DNA from: Prevotella sp.
GTDB lineage: Bacteria; Bacteroidota; Bacteroidia; Bacteroidales; Bacteroidaceae
Length of the DNA: 54,159 nt
Direction: 5' to 3'
NCBI GenBank assembly: GCA_017430675.1
Contig: JAFRMM010000133.1
Location: forward strand, 1 to 54,159
Under the pieces are notes generated by a model. That model ran no database searches, was not told the origin of the DNA, and saw nothing but the letters and a program-made list of their open reading frames with translations. Position 1 is the first letter of the stretch. Every line of letters begins with the position of its first letter. The position numbers and the translations under genes are program-made. This document shows, piece after piece, positions 1 through 8,145 of this stretch.

Positions 1-315
1 CTCGAGAAGTTCGAGCCGAAGATCAAGCCCGGTGGCATCCTCATCTACGACGGTTTCGGTATCATCAACAAGCCGACGCGTAAGGACATCACCATCTATG
101 AGATCAACGCGATGGACAAGGCCGCCGAGATGAAGAACGGTAAGGTCTTTAATATGATCGTGCTGGGCGGACTGCTGAAGGTGGCTCCCGTCGTCAGCGA
201 CAAGGGTGTGGAGAAGGCTCTGAAGAAGACGCTCCCCGAGCGCCATCACGACCTGATCCCCCTGAACATGGAGGCCCTGAAGGAAGGTGCCAAGATCATC
301 GAAGAAGTCAAATAA
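1..315 (+). CDS. 2-oxoacid:ferredoxin oxidoreductase, gamma subunit (3' part)
   Basis: This is the C-terminal 104 residues of a gene that begins before the window; the frame is open from base 1. The segment GGILIYDGFGI followed by KNGKVFNMIVLGGLLK and a C-terminal LPERHHDLIPLN matches the end of the gamma (KorC/VorC-like) subunit of 2-oxoacid:ferredoxin oxidoreductases. These enzymes interconvert 2-oxoacids and acyl-CoA plus CO2 using ferredoxin in the cytoplasm. The substrate (2-oxoglutarate, branched-chain or aromatic oxoacid) cannot be read from this fragment. An XRE-cupin regulator and an acyl-CoA synthetase follow at once. That suggests activation of an acid to its CoA ester and reductive carboxylation to an oxoacid, which is my inference. 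Confidence 0.75.
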   Translation, partial: LEKFEPKIKPGGILIYDGFGIINKPTRKDITIYEINAMDKAAEMKNGKVFNMIVLGGLLKVAPVVSDKGVEKALKKTLPERHHDLIPLNMEALKEGAKIIEEVK

Positions 316-334
316 CAATAGGTAAGTTAGTGAT

Positions 335-916
335 ATGTCTGAACAATCAGTTATCGGACACAAGATCAAAGGGATCCGAGAGTCCAAGAACCTCTCCATT
401 GAGGAGATTGCAGAGAGCAGCGGTCTGTCTGTAGAGCAGATCAACAGTATCGAGAACGACCAGAACCTGCCTTCTCTGGGTCCGCTGATCAAGATCGCCC
501 GTGCTCTGGGTGTGCGTCTGGGAACCTTCATGGACGACAGCGACGCCCTGGGTCCTGTGGTCTGCCGTGCTGAGGACCGTGAGCGCGAGAGCAGCATCAG
601 TTTCTCCAACGGCGCCACCGATGCCCGTAAGCACATGGAGTATCATCCTCTGGCCCAGCAGAAGGCTGGCCGTCACATGGAACCGTTCGTCATCGACATC
701 AACCCCACGGAGAACCTCGACTACAAACTCTCTGCCCATGAGGGTGAAGAGTTTATCTACGTGATGAACGGTGAGTTGGAGATCGAGTACGGCAAGGAGA
801 AATATTCCTTGAAGGAGGGCGACAGCATCTTCTATGACTCCATCGTGAAACACCATGTGCATGGTGCCCCTGGTAAGAGTGCCAAGATCCTCGCAGTTGT
901 CTATATCCCCTTCTGA
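335..916 (+). CDS. XRE-family transcriptional regulator with cupin sensor domain
   Basis: A 193-residue two-domain regulator. Residues about 8-62 form an XRE helix-turn-helix ([20 protein letters not shown], then [15 protein letters not shown]). Residues about 110-190 form a single cupin barrel, with [19 protein letters not shown] as the first cupin motif and GDSIFYDS...HHVHG as the second. This architecture is a known family of small-molecule-responsive DNA-binding proteins, and the cupin presumably binds the effector. The gene lies 19 bases after the oxidoreductase subunit, and its stop codon is two bases from the start of the acyl-CoA synthetase. It therefore probably controls this operon in response to an acid or acyl-CoA. 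The effector is unknown. Confidence 0.88.
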   Translation: MSEQSVIGHKIKGIRESKNLSIEEIAESSGLSVEQINSIENDQNLPSLGPLIKIARALGVRLGTFMDDSDALGPVVCRAEDRERESSISFSNGATDARKHMEYHPLAQQKAGRHMEPFVIDINPTENLDYKLSAHEGEEFIYVMNGELEIEYGKEKYSLKEGDSIFYDSIVKHHVHGAPGKSAKILAVVYIPF

Positions 917-918
917 TT

Positions 919-2646
919 ATGAGCAATGTGAGATTAGATATGGCAGGCAGGCCATTGCCCGACAGGACCTATCCTGCCGAGACGGGTAGCGACGGCTATC
1001 AACTCTACGAGCGCACGCTCGGACAGTGGCTGGAGCACTGGGCTGAGACCACGCCCGACAAGGAGTATATCGTCTATTCCGACCGTGACCTGCGCTTCAC
1101 GTGGAGCAAGTTCAATGAGCGTGTCGATAATCTCGCCAAGGGCCTGATCGCCATTGGCGTGAAGAAGGGCTCGAACGTCGGTATCTGGGCGACGAACGTG
1201 CCCGACTGGCTGACGTTCCTCTACGCCACGGCGAAGATCGGTGCCGTACTGGTGACGGTGAACACCAACTACAAGCAGAACGAACTGGAGTATCTGTGTA
1301 AGGACTCTGACATGCACACCCTCTGTATCACGGACGGTACGTGGGACTGTAACTATGTCGATATGACCTACACGATGCTGCCAGAACTGAAGAACTGCGA
1401 GCGCGGTCATCTGAACAGCGAACGGTTTCCCTATATGAAGAACGTGGTGTTTATCGGCATGGAGAAGTACCGTGGTATGTTCAACACCGCCGAACTCCTG
1501 CTCTTGGGACAGAACATCGAGGACGAGGAACTCGACGAGATGAAGAAGAACGTTACCTGCCACGATGTCTGCAACATGCAATATACCTCTGGTACGACGG
1601 GCTTCCCCAAGGGTGTGATGCTCACGCACTATAACATCGCCAACGACGGTTACTTCACAGGCGAGAACATGGGCTTCACGCAGGACGACAAACTCTGCGT
1701 CTGTGTGCCGCTGTTCCACTGCTTCGGTGTGGTGCTCGCCACGATGAACTGTCTGACGCACGGCTGTACCGAGGTGATGGTCGAGAAGTTCGACCCCCTC
1801 GTGGTGCTGGCCTCTATCCATAAGGAGAGGTGTACGGCTGTCTATGGCGTACCTACGATGTTCATAGCCGAACTCGACCATCCGATGTTCAATATGTTCG
1901 ACGTGAGTTGTCTGCGCACGGGTATCATGGCGGGTTCGCTCTGTCCTGTGGAACTGATGAAGCGCGTCTCCGAGAAGATGTTCATGACCATCACGAGCGT
2001 CTATGGTCTGACGGAGTCGTCGCCCGGTATGACACAGACCTGTCTGAACGACTCCTTCGAGCAGCGCTGTACCACCGTAGGCCGTGACTATCCGTTTGTC
2101 GAGGTGAAGGTGCTCGATCCTGAGACCAACGAGGAATGTCCCGTGGGTGTGCAGGGTGAGATGTGCTGCCGGGGCTTCAACGTGATGAAGGGCTACTATA
2201 AGAATCCTGAGGCCACGGCTGAGGTCATCGACAAGAACGGATTCCTGCACTCTGGTGACCTCGGCGTGAAGGACGAGGACGGCTTCTACCGTATCACGGG
2301 CCGTATCAAGGACATGATCATCCGCGGTGGTGAGAATATCTATCCCCGCGAGATCGAGGAGTTCCTCTACCATATGCCCGGTATCAAGGACGTACAGGTG
2401 GCTGCTGTACCCTCGAAGAAGTATGGTGAGGCCGTGGGTGCCTTCATCATCCTCCAGCCCGGCGTGAAGATGGAGCCCGAGGACGTACAGGAGTTCTGTC
2501 GTGGCAAGATCGCCCGTTACAAGATCCCGAAGTACGTGTTCTTCATCGACGAGTTCCCGCTGACAGGCTCTGGCAAGATCCAGAAGTTCAGACTCAAGGA
2601 GATGAGCCTGGATCTCTGTAAGAAGTTCGGTTATGAGGTGATTTAA
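919..2646 (+). CDS. acyl-CoA synthetase (AMP-binding, ANL superfamily)
   Basis: A 575-residue cytoplasmic acid:CoA ligase. The AMP-binding P-loop [13 protein letters not shown] starts at Tyr222, followed by the usual Y-G-L-T-E-type motif ([11 protein letters not shown]), the adenylate Asp in HSGDLG, and the hinge motif [16 protein letters not shown]. The C-terminal catalytic lysine is in GSGKIQKF (Lys553). Length and motifs fit medium- or long-chain fatty acid, or branched or aromatic acid, CoA ligases; the specificity cannot be read directly. It starts two bases after the XRE-cupin gene, so the genes are almost certainly cotranscribed. With the upstream ferredoxin oxidoreductase it could feed activated acids into 2-oxoacid synthesis, which is plausible for a rumen or gut anaerobe that assimilates volatile acids (inference). 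Confidence 0.9.
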   Translation: MSNVRLDMAGRPLPDRTYPAETGSDGYQLYERTLGQWLEHWAETTPDKEYIVYSDRDLRFTWSKFNERVDNLAKGLIAIGVKKGSNVGIWATNVPDWLTFLYATAKIGAVLVTVNTNYKQNELEYLCKDSDMHTLCITDGTWDCNYVDMTYTMLPELKNCERGHLNSERFPYMKNVVFIGMEKYRGMFNTAELLLLGQNIEDEELDEMKKNVTCHDVCNMQYTSGTTGFPKGVMLTHYNIANDGYFTGENMGFTQDDKLCVCVPLFHCFGVVLATMNCLTHGCTEVMVEKFDPLVVLASIHKERCTAVYGVPTMFIAELDHPMFNMFDVSCLRTGIMAGSLCPVELMKRVSEKMFMTITSVYGLTESSPGMTQTCLNDSFEQRCTTVGRDYPFVEVKVLDPETNEECPVGVQGEMCCRGFNVMKGYYKNPEATAEVIDKNGFLHSGDLGVKDEDGFYRITGRIKDMIIRGGENIYPREIEEFLYHMPGIKDVQVAAVPSKKYGEAVGAFIILQPGVKMEPEDVQEFCRGKIARYKIPKYVFFIDEFPLTGSGKIQKFRLKEMSLDLCKKFGYEVI

Positions 2647-2676
2647 TCAGTACCAACTATAAAAGCCAACAATTAG

Positions 2677-4023
2677 ATGATGAAGAAATCAATCGTTCTG
2701 GCATCCCTGATGATGCTCACCATCCCTGTGATGGCCCTCACGCCTTGGAAGAAAGGCGGTTTTGAGACAGGTCAGTATCGTAACCTCTTCGTGGAGATGG
2801 GGTATAGCGAGGCTGACGTCAGTGCCAAACTCAACGAGGTCTTTAACGACGTGTTCCGTGGTCCCAACAAGGTGTATTTCGAGGTGGGCGACTCCATGGG
2901 CTATGTCTCTGACGTGAAGAACCACGACGCCCGCACGGAGGGTATGTCGTATGGCATGATGATCGCCGTGCAGTTTGGTGAGAAGGACATCTTCGACCGT
3001 CTGTGGCGCTGGAGCAAGAAATACATGCAGCATCAGGACGGCTCGCGCAAGGGCTATTTCGCCTGGAGTTGTAAGACGGACGGCACGCGCAATGCCGAGG
3101 GGGCTGCCAGCGATGGTGAACTCTACTTCATCACGGCCCTCATCTTCGCCTCCAACCGCTGGGGCAACGACACGGGCATCAACTACAAGGCTGAGGCCCA
3201 GAACATCCTTGACTGCATCCAGCCCAAGGAATACACGCCAGAGCCCCGTCAGGGTGGCTTCCCTGGCTTCGGTCCCCAGCAGACGGGTCCTCAGCAGATG
3301 TACCTCATAGATCCTGAGACGCAGTTGATCACCTTCACCCCTGACGGCTTCGGACAGCGCTATACCGACCCCTCTTACCACATCCCCGCCTTCTACGAGG
3401 TATGGGCGAAGTGGGCTAACGACGGACGCGCTGACTACTGGAACGAGTGCGCCAGGAAGAGCCGTGAGTTCCTGCACAAAGCCATCAACGGGCAGACGGG
3501 CCTGAATGCTGACATGTGCCAGTACGATGGCAGCGAGATGCAGATGCCCCGTTTCCCGGGTATGCCTCAGAATCAGAACGCCGCGCCCCATCGCTTTGGC
3601 AATAATAACTTCCGCTACGACTCCTGGCGCGTGCCCATGAACATCACGCTCGACTACGAGTGGAGTTGTGCCGATGGCGAGTGGCAGCGCTGGTATGGTG
3701 AGACCATCCAGAACTTCCTCTATAGTCAGGGTATTGACACCTTCGTCGATCAATACCGCGTGGATGGTTCCTTGCCTGAGGGGGATGAGATCCTGCAGGC
3801 TGGCGGCTTCCGCAAACTGCGCCACAGCATCGGTCTGGTGGCCACCTCTGCCGCTGCCTCGATGATGTGCAGCCACGACAAGAGCAAGGCGTTTGTGGAT
3901 GCCCTCTGGAATGCGAAGCACGAGCCCTTCGAGGATGGCTACTTCGATGCCTACTACGATGGTCTGCTGCGCCTCTTCGCCTTCATGCACCTGAGCGGCC
4001 ACTACCGCGTCATTCTACCTTGA
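2677..4023 (+). CDS. Secreted glycoside hydrolase family 8, probable reducing-end xylose-releasing exo-oligoxylanase
   Basis: A 448-residue protein with a signal peptide (MMKKSIVLASLMMLTIPVMA, then LTPW). It is a GH8 (alpha/alpha)6 barrel. The DARTEGMSYGMMIAVQ motif carries the catalytic acid Glu88, GAASDGELYF carries Asp146, and RYDSWRVPMN carries the probable base Asp315. The N-terminal GQYRNLF and the close DARTEGMSYGMM context resemble reducing-end exo-oligoxylanases (Rex) rather than GH8 endoglucanases. It would trim xylose from the reducing ends of xylo-oligosaccharides, probably in the periplasm or at the cell surface. It starts 30 bases after the acyl-CoA synthetase, without a clear promoter. 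It converges on the GH2 gene and the two reading frames overlap by 14 bases at their 3' ends. I saw no CBM or C-terminal sorting domain. Confidence 0.88.
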   Translation: MMKKSIVLASLMMLTIPVMALTPWKKGGFETGQYRNLFVEMGYSEADVSAKLNEVFNDVFRGPNKVYFEVGDSMGYVSDVKNHDARTEGMSYGMMIAVQFGEKDIFDRLWRWSKKYMQHQDGSRKGYFAWSCKTDGTRNAEGAASDGELYFITALIFASNRWGNDTGINYKAEAQNILDCIQPKEYTPEPRQGGFPGFGPQQTGPQQMYLIDPETQLITFTPDGFGQRYTDPSYHIPAFYEVWAKWANDGRADYWNECARKSREFLHKAINGQTGLNADMCQYDGSEMQMPRFPGMPQNQNAAPHRFGNNNFRYDSWRVPMNITLDYEWSCADGEWQRWYGETIQNFLYSQGIDTFVDQYRVDGSLPEGDEILQAGGFRKLRHSIGLVATSAAASMMCSHDKSKAFVDALWNAKHEPFEDGYFDAYYDGLLRLFAFMHLSGHYRVILP

Positions 4024-6520
4024 TATCAATCGTCTGTGAGAGCCGTCGCTGAGGGTCATTGACCTTGAGCGTCAGGATGCCTGGTTCCTTCGCACTGCGC
4101 ACGATGACCACGAGTTGGCCGTTGAAGAGTCTCATCGTGGGTGCCGTGAAGGACTCCAGGCTCGTCGCGTCACCGTTGCAGACGGCCTCGAACCGTCCCG
4201 CACCACTCACCTCGAAGGTCAACTGGTCGTCGGCCTGGGGGATGAGCGTGCCCTTGCCATCCGTCAGCGAGACGGTCACAAAGGCGAGGTCGTCGCCATC
4301 GCCAGTCAGACTCGCCTCCCTAGGATCCCTAGGATTTCTAGGACAGCCTATATTCTTAGTCCAAGCCTCCAGTTTCAGGGCGGCGGGCTTGCCGGCCGTC
4401 TTGACGGTCTGCTCGCCCGCGGCGTTGCCGTTGGCATCATAGACCACCACTTTGATCTCTCCGGGCTCATACTTCACGTTGTTCCAGCGCAGACGGTAAC
4501 GGTCAAGCCGACTGGTGGGATCCTTGGTGATCCTGCCCTGACTCTTCCCGTTCACGAAGAGTTCGCCCGAGGGATAGTCGGTATAGCAATACACGGGCGT
4601 CACCTTCCCCCGGCGCTCCTTGCCCCAGGTCCAGTGGGGCAGGAGATGGATGGTATGCTGCTCCTGATTCCATTTCGAGCGATAGAGCCAGTACCTGTCC
4701 TTGGGCAGTCCCGCGAGGTCGCAGATGCCGAAATAACTGCTGCGCGACGGCCAGTACTCGTCGTACGGCGTGGGTTCGCCGAGATAGTCATAGCCCGTCC
4801 ACACGAACTCGCCGATCACCCAGTCCTGGTCATCCTGCCACACCCAGTCGTCGTCGGGCAGGTTGCTCCATGAACAGTATTCCACGTCGTAACTCGAGCA
4901 CTGACCGTCGGCCTTCTTGATGGCCGTGGGGTCGTAAGTGGGAGCCCACGAGGCATACTGCGAATTATCGGTGACCTCCACGGGGAACTTATACACCCCG
5001 CGCGAACTGACCGTCGAGGCGGTCTCGGAGCCGAGGAGGAAGCCCTGCGGCAACTGGCCGATATTGTTCTGGTACTTATGCACGCGGTAGTTGAAGCCCG
5101 GCACGTCCATCACCTGGGCGAAACCGCTCTTCAGGGCCTCTTCCGCCTTGTCCATGCCCTGCGTCACAGGACGGGTGGGGTCCAACTGGTGACAGAGGTC
5201 CTGCAGGTGACGGGCGATCTCCCGTCCTTCCTCACTGTTCTGCTCGGGGATCTCGTTGCCGATGCTCCACATGATGATACAGGGATGGTTGCGGTTGGCG
5301 AGGATGAGGTTCTCGATGTCACGGTCGCTCCATTCCTTGAAGAACCGGGCGTAGCCGTTCTTGCACTTCGGGTAGATCCACATGTCGAAACTCTCGGCCA
5401 TCACCATCATGCCCAGGGAGTCGCAGATCTCCATCTGCATCTGACTGGGCATGTTGTGCGACGTACGGATGGCGTCGCAGCCCATCTCCTTCATCGTCTT
5501 GATCTGACGGATGAGGGCACTCTTGTTGATGGCGGCCCCGAGGGGACCGAGGTCGTGATGCAGACAGACACCCTTGATCTTCCGCGTCACACCGTTCAAC
5601 TGGAAACCGCCCTCCTTGGAGCACTTCACCGTTCGGATGCCGAAGCGCTGTGTCGTCCGGTCGAGCAGTTGGCCGTCCTGCGTGTAGAGGATATGCGCGG
5701 TATAGAGATAAGGTGTCTCGGGCGACCACAACTGGGGGTCCTGCACCTCGAAGGTGAAGGAGGCCTCACCCAGCACGTTCGTCGTGCCGGTATGCTGGTG
5801 GCCCACCACCTTCCCTGCGGCGTCGCGCAGTTCCACCTCGAAGACGGGCTTGTCACCCGGTCTGTTGCCACAGCCGACGTTCACCTCCACCGTGGCCTTG
5901 CCGCCGCCGATCTGTCGTGTGCAGATAAACGTCTTCCACGGGTCGATCCAGTCTGGTCCTGTCAGGATGAGTTTCACAGGACGGTAGATGCCCGCCCCGG
6001 GGTACCAGCGCGAACTCTCCTCCACGTTCTGCAGATCGACCTCCAGGAGATTATCCCCCGCCTTCATAAACGGCGTGAGATCCACGCGGAAGGCATTGTA
6101 GCCGTAGGCCCAGTAGCCCGCCTTCCGACCGTTGAGGCTGACGACGGGCTCCGCCATCGCCCCGTCGAACAGCAGTTCGGCATGATGGCAGTCGGCGGGG
6201 ATGGTGATGACGCGCCTGTAGTGGCCCTCACCGATCCAGGGCAGGGCCCCGCTGCGGCCGCTCTTCTCCGTGGCCTCCGTCTCACCGTTCTGTTCGATGG
6301 CCACGTTCTGCAGGTCCCATTTCTTGTCAAAGGGACCGCTGATGGCCCAGTCGTGGGGCACCCTGACGGTCTGCCATGCCTGTTTGTCGTCACTACGCTC
6401 GGCTTTGCCGCTTTGCTCTGCAAAGAACTGCCACCCGTCGCTCAGGGTGATCTCCTGACGGGTCTGTGCCGTGGCTGACACGGCGATGATCCATGATAGT
6501 GTTAGTAGTTTGATTCTCAT
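4010..6520 (-). CDS. Secreted glycoside hydrolase family 2 (beta-galactosidase-like)
   Basis: An 836-residue enzyme with a signal peptide (MRIKLLTLSWIIAVSATAQ). Domain order is a sugar-binding jelly roll (about 20-190), an immunoglobulin-like domain (about 190-300), the TIM barrel (about 300-600) and C-terminal Ig-like domains including a DUF4982-type region. The acid/base is Glu423 in IIMWSIGNEIPE and the nucleophile is probably Glu499 in LLGSETAS. This fits the Bacteroidetes GH2 group annotated as beta-galactosidase; beta-xylosidase or beta-glucuronidase activity cannot be excluded. It lies 15 bases downstream of the alpha/beta hydrolase on the same strand, so the two are probably an operon. 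Between the Ig domains a GCPRNPRDPREAS segment is encoded by three copies of the CTAGG micro-repeat (4320-4342). Confidence 0.88.
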   Translation of the reverse strand: MRIKLLTLSWIIAVSATAQTRQEITLSDGWQFFAEQSGKAERSDDKQAWQTVRVPHDWAISGPFDKKWDLQNVAIEQNGETEATEKSGRSGALPWIGEGHYRRVITIPADCHHAELLFDGAMAEPVVSLNGRKAGYWAYGYNAFRVDLTPFMKAGDNLLEVDLQNVEESSRWYPGAGIYRPVKLILTGPDWIDPWKTFICTRQIGGGKATVEVNVGCGNRPGDKPVFEVELRDAAGKVVGHQHTGTTNVLGEASFTFEVQDPQLWSPETPYLYTAHILYTQDGQLLDRTTQRFGIRTVKCSKEGGFQLNGVTRKIKGVCLHHDLGPLGAAINKSALIRQIKTMKEMGCDAIRTSHNMPSQMQMEICDSLGMMVMAESFDMWIYPKCKNGYARFFKEWSDRDIENLILANRNHPCIIMWSIGNEIPEQNSEEGREIARHLQDLCHQLDPTRPVTQGMDKAEEALKSGFAQVMDVPGFNYRVHKYQNNIGQLPQGFLLGSETASTVSSRGVYKFPVEVTDNSQYASWAPTYDPTAIKKADGQCSSYDVEYCSWSNLPDDDWVWQDDQDWVIGEFVWTGYDYLGEPTPYDEYWPSRSSYFGICDLAGLPKDRYWLYRSKWNQEQHTIHLLPHWTWGKERRGKVTPVYCYTDYPSGELFVNGKSQGRITKDPTSRLDRYRLRWNNVKYEPGEIKVVVYDANGNAAGEQTVKTAGKPAALKLEAWTKNIGCPRNPRDPREASLTGDGDDLAFVTVSLTDGKGTLIPQADDQLTFEVSGAGRFEAVCNGDATSLESFTAPTMRLFNGQLVVIVRSAKEPGILTLKVNDPQRRLSQTIDIKVE
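4320..4342. repeat. CTAGG micro-repeat inside the GH2 gene
   Basis: Three CTAGG cores start at 4320, 4329 and 4338, so the period is exactly 9 bases and the GH2 reading frame stays open. On the minus strand they encode the PRNPRDPR segment of a late linker. The same motif recurs in ilvD and between ilvD and ilvB. Confidence 0.8.
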
Positions 6521-6535
6521 ATCGTCATGTTTTTA

Positions 6536-8023
6536 TTATCGGATGATGATTTTCCGGCCGTTCCTGATATAGACGCCGCGCCGCGTGGGCTGACCCGCGA
6601 GACGACGGCCGCTGAGGTCGTACCAGTCAGGCGTGTCGTTGGACTGCACGATGCTCCGGATGCCCGTGGTCTGGTAGGGCAGGGTGGCGAGTTCACGGAT
6701 GCAGTCCTCCAGGGTGGTGCCCGTATAGAACTCATTGCCGGTATCCAAGTGGTTGCCGTTGTCCTTCGACTCGTAGAACGTCACGCGGTCGCCGAAGACG
6801 GCCTTGGCCAGTTGGTAGTTATGGACGGGCACCACCTTGTCCTCGATGCTATGGTAGAGACAGAGGGGATGCTCGGGTTGCCAGCCGATGGTGAGGTTGT
6901 TGCCCTGCAGCGCTCCGTACAGGTCTTCCAGCAGTCCGTCTCCCTCAGGCACGACGACGGGCTGGGTGGCATAGTCGGGATTCGCGTCGAGGATCTGCAG
7001 GAAGTAGTCGTAGGCCTCGGGCTTCAGGATATCCCTCAGTCGCATCTTCCCGTCTTCCGTCAGCAGGTCCCGGTAGTAGGTATTGTCGCCGTCCTTGCCC
7101 ATGGCATAGAGCAACCGCCATGCGACGGTGATCTGCTCCGTGGTCTTCTCCTTCGACGTGATCCAGTCGAGGATGCCCGTCTCCAGGAAGTGCTCCTGCA
7201 GGTAGTCGCTCACCGCGTGACCCGTCATCAACGGACTGTAGTCGCACAGTCCTTTCAGCATGAGGGGCATCACCACGGGCATGGCCATCTCTTCATCTTT
7301 CTGGTCGTTTTCTATATAATAGAGTAAGGTGGTCAGGGGGTCGTAGGGGCCGTCACCGCAGATGGCCCCCGACAGGCGCAGTTCGTCGGTGAGATGGTTC
7401 TGCTCGATGTACCGTTGGGTGGCCATGGCCACGGCCCCGCCCTGGGAGTAGCCGATGCAGATGGTGCGCCAGTCGTCGCGGAAGGGATGGCGCAGGTCGG
7501 CGAGCCTCTCGTCGTTCTGGTAGAGCAGGATGCCGTAGCGCGCCGCGTCGGTCACCTGTCTCGCCGTGATCTCCTCGCACAGATAGGGGTGGGCGCGACC
7601 GACGGTGGCCCCGTAACCCTCGTAGTCGGGCACGATCACCAGGTTATGGTAGGACTGGTCGCTCTGCGGGTTCTGGGTCTCCAGTCCGCTGCCGGCATGG
7701 TACATCAGCGCATAGACATCGGAGTTGAGGATGCCCGTGTTGCCGAACTCCGACGGACATTGCTCGTTGCTCGTGATGGTGGCGTGACAGCCGAGGATCA
7801 CGTTATTGACATGCTCCACCTCCGTACCGCCCTCGGGCACACAGGCCAGGGCCGTCAGGGTGACGGGATCGCCCGTGGCACTGACCGAGGGGTAACTGTA
7901 GGTGAAGAACCACATGTCGCACACCCAGTCGTGCTGCAGTGCGATGACCTCCTGTGCCGAGACCATGTCCGCACCGCAGGAAAACAGGAGGGCGGCGATC
8001 CATACAGACAGTTTCCGTATCAT
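6536..8023 (-). CDS. Secreted alpha/beta hydrolase (lipase/esterase-like) with T9SS-like C-terminal tail
   Basis: A 495-residue exported hydrolase. I chose the ATG at 8023 because it is followed by a signal peptide (MIRKLSVWIAALLFSCGADM...). A longer in-frame start at 8119 would lie upstream of the -7 box at 8054-8062. The nucleophile elbow is IGYSQGGAV with Ser193, the upstream VPDYEGYGAT fits an oxyanion strand, and a late DNGNHLD supplies a probable catalytic His. The fold resembles secretory lipases and acyl or feruloyl esterases; the substrate is unknown. The C-terminus DWYDLSGRRLAG...GVYIRNGRKIIIR is the short sorting-like tail common on exported Prevotella proteins. With GH2 directly downstream, it may remove ester side groups from plant polysaccharides (inference). 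Confidence 0.8.
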   Translation of the reverse strand: MIRKLSVWIAALLFSCGADMVSAQEVIALQHDWVCDMWFFTYSYPSVSATGDPVTLTALACVPEGGTEVEHVNNVILGCHATITSNEQCPSEFGNTGILNSDVYALMYHAGSGLETQNPQSDQSYHNLVIVPDYEGYGATVGRAHPYLCEEITARQVTDAARYGILLYQNDERLADLRHPFRDDWRTICIGYSQGGAVAMATQRYIEQNHLTDELRLSGAICGDGPYDPLTTLLYYIENDQKDEEMAMPVVMPLMLKGLCDYSPLMTGHAVSDYLQEHFLETGILDWITSKEKTTEQITVAWRLLYAMGKDGDNTYYRDLLTEDGKMRLRDILKPEAYDYFLQILDANPDYATQPVVVPEGDGLLEDLYGALQGNNLTIGWQPEHPLCLYHSIEDKVVPVHNYQLAKAVFGDRVTFYESKDNGNHLDTGNEFYTGTTLEDCIRELATLPYQTTGIRSIVQSNDTPDWYDLSGRRLAGQPTRRGVYIRNGRKIIIR

Positions 8024-8053
8024 GGACAGTTTCCGGTTATTTGTATATCTGCT

Positions 8054-8062
8054 GCAAAGATA
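8054..8062 (-). promoter_or_regulatory. -7 box of the hydrolase-GH2 operon
   Basis: Reads TATCTTTGC on the minus strand, matching the Bacteroidetes -7 box TAnnTTTG. No good TTTG -33 box lies at the usual distance. It sits 31 bases upstream of the chosen hydrolase start. Confidence 0.6.
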
Positions 8063-8080
8063 CGAAAAAATTCTCTGCAA

Positions 8081-8112
8081 TTTGCATATCTTCATAAAAA
8101 TTATTATCTTTG
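8081..8112 (+). promoter_or_regulatory. Promoter of the ilvDBN operon
   Basis: TTTG at 8081-8084, a 20-base spacer, then TATCTTTG at 8105-8112. This is a perfect Bacteroidetes sigma-ABfr promoter. Transcription would begin near 8119, which rules out the longer in-frame ATG at 8110 and supports the ilvD start at 8146. I saw no leader peptide or T-box. Confidence 0.8.
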
Positions 8113-8145
8113 CACCCAATTCAAATAGGAACTAAACGTAAGAAT

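Noticed and set aside
934..2373. Long minus-strand open frame under the acyl-CoA synthetase
   Set aside because: Antisense shadow of a gene with clear ANL motifs; low-complexity His/Val composition.
4115..6478. Plus-strand open frames opposite the GH2 gene
   Set aside because: They are long because of GC-rich third positions. Their translations are His/Val/Arg-rich and match no family, whereas the minus-strand GH2 has catalytic motifs.
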